A stretch of DNA of 64,000 nucleotides from Chitinophaga alhagiae (GCF_003568665.1 NZ_QXMH01000003.1:407772-471771); one strand, 5' to 3'; shown: positions 35,658-44,706, counted from the first letter of the stretch. The notes: generated by a model from the sequence alone, not told the origin. Translations and numbers: made by a program.

Positions 35658-36161
35658 ATGAAAATGATGCAGCCGCTTTTGATGATGTTACTGCTGGCAG
35701 GCCATGCCATGGCGCAGGGGCCTTCCGTCCATACCAGGAAATACAACGGTAAAACAGGCCTGATGTACCTGGATGGTTCCCTGAAAGCTACCGCCCCCGA
35801 TGCGGGGAAAACCTTTCTGCTGATCACCGGCATCACCTTCCCGGAATGTGACGGCAAGGGCCTGCCCAAAAAAGGCTTCCGGGAAACCCTGCAAACCATA
35901 GATGACGCCACCACCCGCCAGCTGGAACTGCTGGGCATAGCCGTGAAAGCGGCCGGTTTTACCTATAACTGCAATCAACGGAGCTACTATTACCTGCGCG
36001 ATACGGCGGATGTACGGACGGTGCTGGAAACCTTTTACCGGCAAAACTTCCCGCAATACGCCTGGCAGGTACACATGCGGGCGGATGCGGAGTGGGACGT
36101 GTACCAAAAGTACCTGTACCCCGTGCTGGCCGGCAACGCTCCCCTGCCGCCGCTGGAGTAA
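35658..36161 (+). CDS. Secreted DUF695-like protein
   Basis: 167 residues with a signal peptide (MKMMQPLLMMLLLAGHAMAQ). The mature part, LMYLDGSLKATAPDAGKTFLLITGITFPECDGKGLPKKGFRETLQTIDDA and the end VHMRADAEWDVYQKYLYP, resembles the DUF695 family (conserved R.D..W.VY..FLYP block). No enzymatic function is known. It lies 180 bp before the esterase at 36342 on the same strand, but likely is a separate unit. Confidence 0.6.
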   Translation: MKMMQPLLMMLLLAGHAMAQGPSVHTRKYNGKTGLMYLDGSLKATAPDAGKTFLLITGITFPECDGKGLPKKGFRETLQTIDDATTRQLELLGIAVKAAGFTYNCNQRSYYYLRDTADVRTVLETFYRQNFPQYAWQVHMRADAEWDVYQKYLYPVLAGNAPLPPLE

Positions 36162-36341
36162 TGGCGCCGCGGGGGCCCGGAACAACAGCATTGCCGGTAT
36201 GGATACTCCCGCGCCAGCAGGCATGCAAGTTGCCATGGGCACAGGTACCGCCGGAATATGGAGCGCCGGAAAGCGCCGCCAGACATGCCGCTGCCAAACA
36301 GGCTATCGCTCTTTTACTTTTTTGCCAACCCGTATTTTTTC

Positions 36342-37106
36342 ATGAAATTCGTAGCATATCCTGGACCTGGAAAGCAATCACCTAAAACCTGTCCGTTGAC
36401 TGAAAACTACTATAAATGGCATTCCCCGCGCATAGGCCGCGATTTTGAAATGCTGGTGTTCGGCGAGGGCGGCTTTCCGCTCATCCTGTTCCCCACGTCC
36501 ATGGGCCGTTATTACGAAAGTAAGGACCGCGGCCTCATTGAGGCGGTTGGCTGGTTTGTGCGCAACGGGCTCGTAAAGGTCTATTGTCCTGACGGGCTGG
36601 ACATTCTCACCTGGTACAACAAAAACGCACATCCCGCTGAAAGGGCGCACAATCATATTTTGTACGATGAACTGATCCGGGAGGAAGTGTTGCCCCGCGC
36701 CGTGGCCGAAACGGGTTACCAGCGGGTAGCCGTGGCGGGGTGCAGCTTCGGCGGCTACCATGCCGCCAACTTCGCCTTCCGCCACCCTGAGCTGGTGGCC
36801 TACCTCTTTTCCATGAGCGGCCTCTTCGACATTCGCTCCCGTACAGACGGTCATTATGACGATAACGTGTATTTCAACAACCCGATGGATTATATGCCGG
36901 ACAATGCCCACCCCGACCTTTGGCGCATGGGCATTGTATTGGGCGCGGCCGAAACAGACGTGAGCAGAGGGCAGAACGAGCAGTTTTCCGGCATTCTGCA
37001 CCAGAAAAGCATACAACACTGGCTGGACGTGCGGCCCAATGCGGTACACGACTGGCCCGTATGGCGGGAAATGCTGCCGCATTATTTGTCGCTGCTGAAG
37101 CCGTGA
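36342..37106 (+). CDS. Esterase (COG4947-like), first gene of the amide-ligase cluster
   Basis: 254 residues from the start at 36342; the frame is open further upstream, but those residues are unconserved. An alpha/beta hydrolase with nucleophile elbow VAGCSFGGYHAANFAF, an acidic residue later and the C-terminal histidine in PNAVHDWPVWREMLPHYL. It matches the cytoplasmic esterase group found beside ATP-grasp and GCS2-type ligase genes in several phyla. The five following genes on the same strand are all amide-bond or nitrogen enzymes, so it may trim or release the product of that pathway. The role is inferred from context. Confidence 0.8.
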   Translation: MKFVAYPGPGKQSPKTCPLTENYYKWHSPRIGRDFEMLVFGEGGFPLILFPTSMGRYYESKDRGLIEAVGWFVRNGLVKVYCPDGLDILTWYNKNAHPAERAHNHILYDELIREEVLPRAVAETGYQRVAVAGCSFGGYHAANFAFRHPELVAYLFSMSGLFDIRSRTDGHYDDNVYFNNPMDYMPDNAHPDLWRMGIVLGAAETDVSRGQNEQFSGILHQKSIQHWLDVRPNAVHDWPVWREMLPHYLSLLKP

Positions 37107-37275
37107 GGCAGGCGCGGCGCGCACCACATGGCCACACCGCCGCGTGAACAGGGCGCTGCCAAAGCCGCAAAACCAGCTAACTGCAACGCAGGCGCCACCG
37201 GCGCAGCCGGAACACTGCGCGGCCACTATAACACTGACTAAACGTATTCCTTTTCACCTTCAACCATTCACCCGG

Positions 37276-38238
37276 ATGAAAAAGATCGGAATTTTGTTCG
37301 GACAGGAAAACTCCTTCCCCCAGGCCTTCACAGACCGGGTCAACCACCTTTGCGGCCCCGGCGTTTGCGCGGAATTTGTAATGATAGACCAGGCCCTCCA
37401 GGGCCAGCCGGGAGAATATGCCGTGATCGTAGACAGGATCTCGCACGATGTGCCTTTTTACCGCGCCTGGCTCAAAAACGCCGCCCTCACCGGCACCGCC
37501 GTGATCAACAACCCCTTCTGGTGGAGCGCGGACGAAAAGTTCTTCAACAACGCCCTGGCCCTCAGCCTGGACGTGCCCGTGCCCAAAACCGCCCTGCTGC
37601 CCAGCTTTGAGCTGCCGCCAGATACCAGCGGGCGCTCCTTCCGCAACCTGCGCTACCCCATGAACTGGGATGCCATTTTCGAGTTCACCGGCTTCCCCGC
37701 TTACATGAAACCCTACGCCGGCGGCGGCTGGAAAGACGTGTACCGCGTAACGGACAAAGAAGACTTTTTTGCCAAGCACGCCCAAACCGGCCGGGAAACC
37801 ATGATGTTGCAGGAAGAAATTGTGTTTGACGAATACTACCGCTGCTACTGCATTGGCGGCCAGCATGTGCATATTATGCCCTACGAGCCCCGCAACCCGC
37901 CCGCGGAGCGGTACAACGCGGGCTTCCGCCCCTCTCCGGCGCTGCTGGCGGCTATGGAGCATTCCATCCTCACCCTTAACCGGGCGCTGGGCTATGATTT
38001 TAATACGGTAGAACTGGCCGTGCGCAACGGCACCCCCTATGCCATCGACTTCTGCAACCCCGCCCCGGATGCGGACGCGGCCTCCGTTGGCCAGGAAAAT
38101 TTTGAATGGGTGGTAGACACCATGGCCCGCTACGCCATAGAACGCGCGCATACCCAGCGCTTCGGGCGGGACAACCTTACCTGGGGAACATTTGTTAGCA
38201 AGGGCGCCAGAAAACGTGCGGTTCGGCCACGCAAATAG
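37276..38238 (+). CDS. ATP-grasp ligase of the amide-ligase cluster
   Basis: 320 residues from ATG 37276 (MKKIGILFGQENSFPQAF); the frame from 37144 adds a low-complexity leader and is rejected. The body shows an ATP-grasp order: pre-ATP-grasp strand IGILFGQE, FPAYMKPYAGGGWKDVYRV (ATP lysine loop), LQEEIVFDEYYRCYCIGG, and the metal-binding end LAVRNGTPYAIDFCNPAPDAD. This fold joins a carboxylate to an amine through an acyl phosphate. A basic C-terminal tail follows. It is placed between an esterase and a YbdK-like ligase. The substrate is unknown. Confidence 0.82.
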   Translation: MKKIGILFGQENSFPQAFTDRVNHLCGPGVCAEFVMIDQALQGQPGEYAVIVDRISHDVPFYRAWLKNAALTGTAVINNPFWWSADEKFFNNALALSLDVPVPKTALLPSFELPPDTSGRSFRNLRYPMNWDAIFEFTGFPAYMKPYAGGGWKDVYRVTDKEDFFAKHAQTGRETMMLQEEIVFDEYYRCYCIGGQHVHIMPYEPRNPPAERYNAGFRPSPALLAAMEHSILTLNRALGYDFNTVELAVRNGTPYAIDFCNPAPDADAASVGQENFEWVVDTMARYAIERAHTQRFGRDNLTWGTFVSKGARKRAVRPRK

Positions 38239-38399
38239 GCTACGCAGCTGCCCGCTACCTTTAGACCAAAATAAATGCGAACTTCACAGGCAACGGTAAA
38301 CGGCGCGGGCAACACAGGCACCGCATCCAAACTTGTAAATAAATACGACCTTCACCGTTCAAAAACAGGAAAAAACAGGCCCTTCATAAACGATCTTGC

Positions 38400-39500
38400 A
38401 TGAATTTCTCAGCGTTTACCCTCGGAATTGAAGAAGAATACATGGTACTGGACCCCCAGACCCGCGAGCTGCGCTCCCACGAGCAGAAAATTGTAGAGCA
38501 GGCGCAAAAAGTGATCAAAGACAAAGTAAAGGCCGAAATGCACCAGGCCGTAGTGGAAGTAGGCACCCAGATCTGCGCCAACATTGAAGAAGCACAGGCA
38601 GACGTGCTGCTGCTGCGTAAAACCATCACCCAGATCGCGGGAGACCTGGGTTTCAGTATAGGCGCCGCCGGTACCCACCCCTTCTCCAAATGGGAAAAAC
38701 AGCTCATTACAGACCACCCACGCTACTTTGAGCTGGTGAACGAAATGCAGGACGCCGCCCGCTCCAACCTCATCTTCGGGCTGCATGTGCATGTAGGCAT
38801 GGAAAACCGCGAAATGGCCCTGCACATTGCCAACAGCGTACGGTACTTCCTTCCCCACATCTTTGCCCTCAGCACCAACTCCCCCTTCTGGGAAGGCCGC
38901 AACACCGGCTTCAAGTCTTTCCGCACCAAGGTGTTCGACAAATTTCCCCGTACCGGCATACCGGACTATTTTGCCAGCATAGAAGAATATGACAACTACA
39001 TCAAACTGCTGGTAAAAACCAATTGTATAGACAATGCCAAAAAAATATGGTGGGACCTCCGGGTGCATCCCTTCTTTGACACGGTAGAGTTCCGCATTTG
39101 CGATGTGCCCCTCACCGTACAGGAAACCATCACCCTGGCCGCCCTTTTCCAGGCGGTATGCGCCAAAATATACAAGCTGCGCATGCAAAACCTCAACTTC
39201 ATTATCTACAACCGCGCGCTGGTGAACGAAAACAAATGGCGCGCCTCCCGGTACGGTATAGACGGCAACCTGATAGACTTCGGGAAAGAAATGGAAGTGA
39301 ACACCCGCGCCCTTGTGTACGAGCTGCTGGACTTTGTGGACGATGTGCTGGACGACCTCGGCTCCCGCTCCGCCGCGGTAGACGGTACCCACCGCATACT
39401 GGCCGAAGGCACCGGGGCAGACAAGCAACTGAAGGTGTTTGAAGACACGGCCGACCTTGTTTCCGTAACTGATTTCATACAATCCCGGTTTCTGGCGTAA
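38400..39500 (+). CDS. YbdK-like carboxylate-amine ligase (GCS2 family)
   Basis: 366 residues. The glutamate-cysteine ligase type 2 signature is at the start (TLGIEEEYMVLDPQTREL), with AGTHPFSKW, LHVHVGMENREMALHIANSVRYFLPHIFALSTNSPFWEGRNTGFKSFR and the WWDLRVHPFFDTVEFRICD block. YbdK proteins have weak gamma-glutamyl ligase activity in vitro, while relatives such as EgtA make gamma-glutamylcysteine. Here it is the central ligase of a run with two ATP-grasp-like proteins and an amidotransferase, so a special amide is the likely product. The next gene starts 9 bp downstream, indicating an operon. Confidence 0.9.
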   Translation: MNFSAFTLGIEEEYMVLDPQTRELRSHEQKIVEQAQKVIKDKVKAEMHQAVVEVGTQICANIEEAQADVLLLRKTITQIAGDLGFSIGAAGTHPFSKWEKQLITDHPRYFELVNEMQDAARSNLIFGLHVHVGMENREMALHIANSVRYFLPHIFALSTNSPFWEGRNTGFKSFRTKVFDKFPRTGIPDYFASIEEYDNYIKLLVKTNCIDNAKKIWWDLRVHPFFDTVEFRICDVPLTVQETITLAALFQAVCAKIYKLRMQNLNFIIYNRALVNENKWRASRYGIDGNLIDFGKEMEVNTRALVYELLDFVDDVLDDLGSRSAAVDGTHRILAEGTGADKQLKVFEDTADLVSVTDFIQSRFLA

Positions 39501-39509
39501 TTTTGCAGT

Positions 39510-40331
39510 ATGAAGGTAGCCGTATTAGACCTATACGAAGGCGTGCAGAACGAAGGGATGCGCTGCATCCGCGAATTGCTGATACAGTTTGCGGAAACAG
39601 AGCAGATACCGCTGCAAATGAATGAGTTTGACGTGCGCCGGCTGCAGAAGGTGCCAGACCTGTCTTACGACGTGTACATCTCCTCCGGCGGCCCCGGCAG
39701 CCCGGTAGACAGTGCGGGCAGCGCCTGGGAAGCGGCCTATTTCCAATGGCTCAACAGCGTGCTGGCCTGGAACGAAGCGCCCGGCAAACGCAAAAAATAT
39801 GTGTTCCTCATCTGCCATTCCTTCCAGGTAGTATGCCGGCATTTTGAGCTGGGCCAGGTATGCCGCCGCAAATCCGCCGCTTTTGGCGTGTTTCCCGTAC
39901 ACAAAACGGCCGAAGGCATGGAAGAGCCGCTCTTCAACGGCCTGCCTGACCCGTTTTATATTGTAGACAGCCGCAACTGGCAGGTAGTGCAGCCCAACGA
40001 AAACAAGCTGGCCGCCATGGGCGCCAGCATACTGGCTATAGAAAAGGAACGGCCGCATGTACCGCTGGAGCGCGCCACCATGGCCATCCGGTTCAATGAT
40101 TATATGATAGGTACCCAGTTTCACCCGGAGGCAGACGCACCGGGCATGCGCAAGCACCTGCTGCTGCCGGCCAAAAAACAGCGGGTCATTGCGGAGCATG
40201 GCGCCGAAAAATACAACAGCATGCTGGAACTGCTGATGGAGGCGGATAAAATACCGCTCACGCACAACACGCTGCTGCCCAACTTCCTGCAAGATGCCCT
40301 GCAGCACCAGCGGGAATATCAGTACACCTAA
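39510..40331 (+). CDS. Class I glutamine amidotransferase-like protein
   Basis: 273 residues. The class I triad is present: SSGGPGSP oxyanion loop, nucleophile C102 in FLICHSFQVVC, and H205-P-E207 in GTQFHPEAD. The usual G-x-C-x-G-x-Q elbow is changed to I-C-H-S-F-Q, as in GMP-synthase-like stand-alone members. There is no synthetase domain, so it either feeds ammonia to a neighbour or hydrolyses a gamma-glutamyl bond, as PuuD-type enzymes do. It lies 9 bp after the YbdK-like gene and 13 bp before the next ATP-grasp-like gene. Confidence 0.85.
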   Translation: MKVAVLDLYEGVQNEGMRCIRELLIQFAETEQIPLQMNEFDVRRLQKVPDLSYDVYISSGGPGSPVDSAGSAWEAAYFQWLNSVLAWNEAPGKRKKYVFLICHSFQVVCRHFELGQVCRRKSAAFGVFPVHKTAEGMEEPLFNGLPDPFYIVDSRNWQVVQPNENKLAAMGASILAIEKERPHVPLERATMAIRFNDYMIGTQFHPEADAPGMRKHLLLPAKKQRVIAEHGAEKYNSMLELLMEADKIPLTHNTLLPNFLQDALQHQREYQYT

Positions 40332-40344
40332 TTCTAAATATTCT

Positions 40345-41535
40345 ATGGTTCCCTCCATACGCCAGGCATATAACAAACAGTTTTCCACCGCACGGTACAA
40401 CGCCCTGCTCCAGGGCCTCGCCGGTGAAACCGGCATTACGCCGGATTTCAGGGTGGCGGAAACGCCGGTGTTCGTACCCGCGGCCCTTCACCGGCAGCTG
40501 CTGGATGCGGGCAACGCCATCAACGCGCTCATTGCCCGGCCCGGCTTCCGGGAACTAACGGAAGCGGCTATCCCTAAACACCAGCTGGTACCGCGGGAAG
40601 ATGCGCATCCCAATTTCATCATCACAGATTTTGCCGTTACCCGCAACGAGAACGGCGAGCTGGCGCCCCGCCTCATTGAGCTGCAGGGCTTTCCCAGCCT
40701 CTTCGGCTTCCAGGAGCTGCTGGCCCGCCACTACCGCCGGTATATGGACGTTCCGCCCGATATGAACAACTTTGGCAGCGGCCTGGACACGCAGGGCTAC
40801 ACGGCACTGCTGCGCCGCACCATCCTGGCCGGGCACGACCCCGCCTCCGTCATATTGCTGGAAGTGCTGCCCGAGCAGCAAAAAACGCTCATAGACTTTG
40901 TATGCACGGAAAAAATGCTGGGCATCCCCACCGTTTGCGTATCAGACCTGGTGCAGGACGGCAAAAAGCTCTTTTACCGCCGCAACGGCCAGCTGCTGCC
41001 CGTACGCCGCATCTATAACCGCATGATAGCGGAAGACATAGAGAAAAACCGCGCCCTGCTGGGAGATATGGTCAACTTCCAGCATGAGCTGGACGTGGAA
41101 TGGGCCACCCATCCCAACTGGTATTACCGCATCAGCAAGTTCCTGCTGCCGCACATCCAGGGGCCGTTTGCCCCCAAGGCCTGGTTCCTGCATGAAATAC
41201 CCGTGCTGCCGCAAGACCTCCACCACTACGTGCTCAAACCCCTGTTTTCTTTTGCGGGCCAGGGCGTTATCATAGATCCCACGCCGGAAGACGTTGACCG
41301 CATTGCCGACCCGGAAAACTGGATACTGCAACAGAAAGTAGACTACGCCCCCGTCATAGAGACCCCTACCGGCCTGGCCAAATGCGAGATCAGGCTGATG
41401 TACTGCTGGCCGGATGATGCGCCCGCGCCCATACTGGCGCATAACCTGGCCCGGTTGAGCAAGGGAAAGATGATAGGCGTGAACTTTAACCGTGATATGG
41501 ACTGGGTGGGCGGCAGCAGTTGTTTCTTTGAATAA
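40345..41535 (+). CDS. Circularly permuted ATP-grasp-like protein
   Basis: 396 residues from ATG 40345, 13 bp after the amidotransferase. Key blocks: RLIELQGFPSLFGFQELLARHYRRY, the middle part ILLEVLPEQQKTLIDFVCTEKMLGIPTVCVSDL (Rossmann-like pre-ATP-grasp), RIYNRMIAEDIEKN, and HYVLKPLFSFAGQGVIIDPT followed by WILQQKVDYAPVI. The order of the lysine/glycine loop late in the protein recalls the glutathionylspermidine-synthase-like, circularly permuted ATP-grasp group. An amide ligase role is likely but the family link is by eye only. Confidence 0.65.
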   Translation: MVPSIRQAYNKQFSTARYNALLQGLAGETGITPDFRVAETPVFVPAALHRQLLDAGNAINALIARPGFRELTEAAIPKHQLVPREDAHPNFIITDFAVTRNENGELAPRLIELQGFPSLFGFQELLARHYRRYMDVPPDMNNFGSGLDTQGYTALLRRTILAGHDPASVILLEVLPEQQKTLIDFVCTEKMLGIPTVCVSDLVQDGKKLFYRRNGQLLPVRRIYNRMIAEDIEKNRALLGDMVNFQHELDVEWATHPNWYYRISKFLLPHIQGPFAPKAWFLHEIPVLPQDLHHYVLKPLFSFAGQGVIIDPTPEDVDRIADPENWILQQKVDYAPVIETPTGLAKCEIRLMYCWPDDAPAPILAHNLARLSKGKMIGVNFNRDMDWVGGSSCFFE

Positions 41536-41549
41536 ACAACCCGAAATAT

Positions 41550-41945
41550 ATGCAACGCTTAAACATCAGTTCCGGCGCCCCCTGGGAATCCAAAGTGGGC
41601 TATTCCAGGGCCGTGCGCATTGGCAATGTGGTGGAGGTTTCCGGCACCGTTTCGGTAGATGGCGAGAAAGTGATAGGCCCCGGTAACGCCTATGAACAAA
41701 CGAAACACATCCTGGCCAAAATTGAGGCCGTGCTGGTAAAGGCCGGCGCTTCCCTGCACGATGTGGTGCGCACCCGCATGTATGTGACCGATATTTCCAA
41801 ATGGGAAGAGATCGGCCGCGCCCATGGGGAGTTTTTCCAGGCCATCCGCCCCGCCACCACCATGGTGGAGGTGAGCCGCCTCATTGACCCGAAGCTGCTG
41901 GTGGAAATTGAGGCCACAGCCGTGGTGCCGGCGCTGAAGGGGTAA
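41550..41945 (+). CDS. ridA: RidA/YjgF family enamine deaminase
   Basis: 131 residues of a single chorismate-mutase-like domain: VEVSGTVSVDG, HILAKIEAVLVKAGASLHDVVRTRMYVTDISKWEEIGRAHGEFF, and the active-site segment RPATTMVEVSRLIDPKLLVEIEATAV with the substrate-binding Arg. RidA members hydrolyse reactive enamines or imines from PLP enzymes. It follows the ATP-grasp-like gene by 14 bp and is the last gene of the run, so it may be a pathway member or a general clean-up gene. Confidence 0.92.
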   Translation: MQRLNISSGAPWESKVGYSRAVRIGNVVEVSGTVSVDGEKVIGPGNAYEQTKHILAKIEAVLVKAGASLHDVVRTRMYVTDISKWEEIGRAHGEFFQAIRPATTMVEVSRLIDPKLLVEIEATAVVPALKG

Positions 41946-42016
41946 CGGCGGGCACAGGAACACCGCTTGCCGGAGTTTAATACAGCCTCTTCCACCATGG
42001 GCGCCTATGCGCACAA

Positions 42017-42044
42017 AAAAGCCGCCCCAACCGGAGCGGCCCTT
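42017..42044 (-). terminator. Terminator after the rhodanese gene
   Basis: Minus strand GGCCGCTCC-GGTT-GGGGCGGC followed by six T's, 23 bp past the rhodanese stop. Confidence 0.8.
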
Positions 42045-42066
42045 CCAATGTTTTATACGCCACGGC

Positions 42067-42375
42067 TTACTGGCCAAACTGCTGCTGCCAGCCCATCATG
42101 CCGCCGGTAAGGTTCTTCACGTTCTGAAAACCGTAGGTCTCCAGCAGCATGGCGGCCTGCCCGCTGCGGTTGCCGCTTTTGCAGTACACGATCACCTCTT
42201 CGTCTTTCAGGTCCTCAATTGCGTCTGTCTGCATGGCGCGGATGTCTCCGAGGGGCAGCAGAATGCCGCCGATATTAAATTCGGCGTTCTCGTGCGGTTC
42301 GCGCACGTCTACCAGGTGGAGGGCTTCGCCCTTGTCCAGCCGTTGTTTAACTTCTTCCGCAGTGATATTTTCCAT
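42067..42375 (-). CDS. Single-domain rhodanese-like protein
   Basis: 102 residues. One rhodanese domain with LVDVREPHENAEFNIGGILLPLGDI and the active loop VYCKSGNRSGQAA (catalytic C65). It is GlpE-like in size and would carry sulfur as a persulfide in the cytoplasm. It is 31 bp past the PASTA gene on the same strand and may be the last gene of a ddl-PASTA-rhodanese unit, as often found in Bacteroidota. Confidence 0.93.
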   Translation of the reverse strand: MENITAEEVKQRLDKGEALHLVDVREPHENAEFNIGGILLPLGDIRAMQTDAIEDLKDEEVIVYCKSGNRSGQAAMLLETYGFQNVKNLTGGMMGWQQQFGQ

Positions 42376-42406
42376 GTTGCGAATATTTTTACAAAGTTAG
42401 TATTAA

Positions 42407-43246
42407 TTATTCTGCCGGCGCAGGCTGCACAGGGGCCGCCGGCGGGGGTAGGGCCGTACTGTCTTTGACCGGTCTGGTGGCCGTTAGCCAGAGGTCCACG
42501 CTTTCTCCCGCGCGTATCAGGTTCAGCTCGCCCAGCGCATTGCGGCGGGCCGGCGTTTGTTTGAAGATGAAAGCGCCCAGAGTATCTGTGACGCCGCCGT
42601 CTATCAGCACCGTGCCCACGTTCAGGTTGCTGGCCGCCAGTATCTCACGGGCCTCAAAATAGGTGGCGCCGATCAGGTCAGGCACCGGGTTCTCCATGCT
42701 GCCCGTACCGCTGCTCAATACCAGCGTAATGTTGCTGCCCTCCGGTATTTCCTTGCCGGGTTTGATGGGCTTGCCGTTCAGCAATTGTTCCAGTACGGTA
42801 TTGGTGGCAAAATCAGGCTTGTAGATCGTATCCCCTATGTTGAGCCGGCGCGCCCGCAGCGTCATTTCCGCGGAACGGTAGGTCAGGCCCTCCAGGTCAG
42901 GCATGGGCACCATAGGCGGTACTACTTTGTTGACCGTGAGGTAAATAGTGCGGTTCACTTTCACCACATCGCCGCGCTCGGGGGTTTGCTCATATATCAG
43001 CAGGGCAGGCATGGTATCTATATAGATAGAGTCCCGCACTTCCACTTCAAAACCCAGCTTTTTCAGCGCCGTGGAGGCGTCCTCGATGGTTTTGCCCCTT
43101 ACGTCGGGCACGGTTACCTCTTCCCCGTGGCGGGTCAGGAAACCGAGCGAGCTGAAAAAGATGATAAATACGAGCACAACCGCGCCCAGGATGAAAAGCA
43201 GGTTAAACCCGAAGGAGCGTTTTGTGATGTTCTGGAATAGTTTCAT
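42407..43246 (-). CDS. Membrane-anchored protein with three PASTA domains
   Basis: 279 residues. A short cytoplasmic N-terminus and one membrane segment (LLFILGAVVLVFIIFFSSL, about 15-35) are followed by three PASTA domains (about 45-110, 113-187, 188-258; each with VPDVRGKTIEDASTALKKLGF-like blocks) and a Pro/Ala tail. There is no kinase domain. PASTA domains bind peptidoglycan or muropeptides. It lies 15 bp after ddl, so a cell-wall role is likely. Confidence 0.92.
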   Translation of the reverse strand: MKLFQNITKRSFGFNLLFILGAVVLVFIIFFSSLGFLTRHGEEVTVPDVRGKTIEDASTALKKLGFEVEVRDSIYIDTMPALLIYEQTPERGDVVKVNRTIYLTVNKVVPPMVPMPDLEGLTYRSAEMTLRARRLNIGDTIYKPDFATNTVLEQLLNGKPIKPGKEIPEGSNITLVLSSGTGSMENPVPDLIGATYFEAREILAASNLNVGTVLIDGGVTDTLGAFIFKQTPARRNALGELNLIRAGESVDLWLTATRPVKDSTALPPPAAPVQPAPAE

Positions 43247-43261
43247 GTATAATAATTCCTT

Positions 43262-44254
43262 TTAATTTTTGCTGAGGCATTCTTCAAGAAGCATGCCGTA
43301 AAACGCCTGCAGGGTTAAACCGGCCGCGCGCACCTGCTGGGGCACCAGGCTGCTCTCGCTCTGGCCCGGCATGGTGTTCACTTCCAGGAAATACACCTGG
43401 CCCGTGCCCTCTTCCAGTATAAAGTCTGCCCGCACAATGCCCCGGCAGTTGAGCCGTACGTACAGCTCCTGCCCGGCGGCGCGTATCTGCGCGGCGGCAG
43501 CTTCGGGTATCTCCGCCGGGGTTACCTCGTTGGTAATGCCCGGGGTATATTTGGCCTCATAGTCAAAAAACTCCTTGGTGCTGCGGATCTCCGTGAGCGG
43601 CAGCACGTTCAGTTTACCCCCGGCGTAAAACATGCCGCAGGTCACTTCCGTGCCTTTGATGAACTCTTCTATGAGTATCTGGTTATCTTCCTTAAACGCC
43701 TTTTCAATGGCCGGCTGCAGCTCTTCCGGCTTGTTCACCTTGCTCATGCCGATGCTGCTGCCCCCTTCCGCCGGTTTCACAAATACCGGCAGGCGCAGCT
43801 GCTGCAGGATGTCTTTAACATCGTAGGGCTTGTCCCGGAAGATATGCGCGGAACGGCTCACGTTCACCACGTTAAGGGCGGCCACCACCTTGTTGCAATA
43901 GCTTTTGTTGAAGGTAAGCGCGGAGGTGACCATGCCGCAGCTGGTATAGGGGATGCCCAGCATTTCAAAATAGCCCTGCAGGCGCCCGTCTTCTCCCGGC
44001 GTACCGTGAATACCGATAAAAACGGCGTTGAACGTTACCTTTTTGCCGTCCAGGAGCAGGCTGAAGTCGTTTTTATCTACTTCATGTACCCCGCCGTCCG
44101 GCGCGGTATACTGCCAGTTTTCCCTGGTAATGACGATCTTGTACACGTTGTACAGGGCAGGGTCGATGTTTTTTTCGATCACGGCGGCACTTTGCACCGA
44201 GATCACGTACTCGCCGGAATAACCGCCGGCTACCAGGGCAATGTTTTTCTTCAT
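43262..44254 (-). CDS. ddl: D-alanine--D-alanine ligase
   Basis: 330 residues. ATP-grasp ligase that makes the D-Ala-D-Ala dipeptide for peptidoglycan. Visible motifs: VAGGYSGEYVISVQSAA at the start, IHGTPGEDGRLQGYFEMLGIPYTSC, ATP loop VFVKPAEGGSSIGMSKV, and the metal site RADFILEEGTGQVYFLEVNTMPGQSESSLVPQ. Length is normal. It is followed at 15 bp by the PASTA gene. Confidence 0.97.
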   Translation of the reverse strand: MKKNIALVAGGYSGEYVISVQSAAVIEKNIDPALYNVYKIVITRENWQYTAPDGGVHEVDKNDFSLLLDGKKVTFNAVFIGIHGTPGEDGRLQGYFEMLGIPYTSCGMVTSALTFNKSYCNKVVAALNVVNVSRSAHIFRDKPYDVKDILQQLRLPVFVKPAEGGSSIGMSKVNKPEELQPAIEKAFKEDNQILIEEFIKGTEVTCGMFYAGGKLNVLPLTEIRSTKEFFDYEAKYTPGITNEVTPAEIPEAAAAQIRAAGQELYVRLNCRGIVRADFILEEGTGQVYFLEVNTMPGQSESSLVPQQVRAAGLTLQAFYGMLLEECLSKN

Positions 44255-44289
44255 AAGGGTTTATAAAATGACCGGAAAAGTAAAAAATT

Positions 44290-44326
44290 AAAAAGGAAGA
44301 GCCAACAATTGCCGGCCCTTCCTTTT
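44290..44326 (-). terminator. Terminator after the ferredoxin gene
   Basis: Minus strand AAAAGGAAG...CTTCCTTTTT with a further GGC/GCC inner stem, 33 bp after the ferredoxin stop and before ddl. Confidence 0.65.
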
Positions 44327-44358
44327 CACTTATAGCAATTTTTAACTTTTTATGAGGA

Positions 44359-44706
44359 TTACAGGTGCAGCTTGGCTTTCTTGGCCATCAGCTCGTCTAC
44401 CGTTTCCTGGTACATTTCGTCAGGCACGCAGCAATCTACCGGGCATACGGCCGCACATTGCGGTTCTTCATGAAAACCCTGGCATTCCGTGCATTTATTC
44501 GGTACAATATAATAAGTATCCACAGCTATGGGCGCGTTCCGCTGGTCAGCGTCCAGTTCAGAGCCGTCCATCAGGGTATAGGAGCCTTTTACGGTTGTCC
44601 CGTCCGCCATTGCCCATTCCACACCGCCTTCATAAATGGCATTGTTCGGGCATTCCGGTTCACACGCGCCGCAGTTAATACATTCGTCTGTTATCTTAAT
44701 TGCCAT
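44359..44706 (-). CDS. Two-cluster [4Fe-4S] ferredoxin
   Basis: 115 residues. First cluster motif CINCGACEPECPNNAIY and second cluster region CTECQGFHEEPQCAAVCPVDCC, separated by an insertion of about 40 residues. It belongs to the small 4Fe-4S dicluster ferredoxins common in Bacteroidota. It is divergent from a LuxC-like acyl-CoA reductase gene (130-bp gap), a pair that recurs in the phylum. The reductase may take electrons from NADPH rather than from this protein, so a direct link is not shown. Confidence 0.95.
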   Translation of the reverse strand: MAIKITDECINCGACEPECPNNAIYEGGVEWAMADGTTVKGSYTLMDGSELDADQRNAPIAVDTYYIVPNKCTECQGFHEEPQCAAVCPVDCCVPDEMYQETVDELMAKKAKLHL

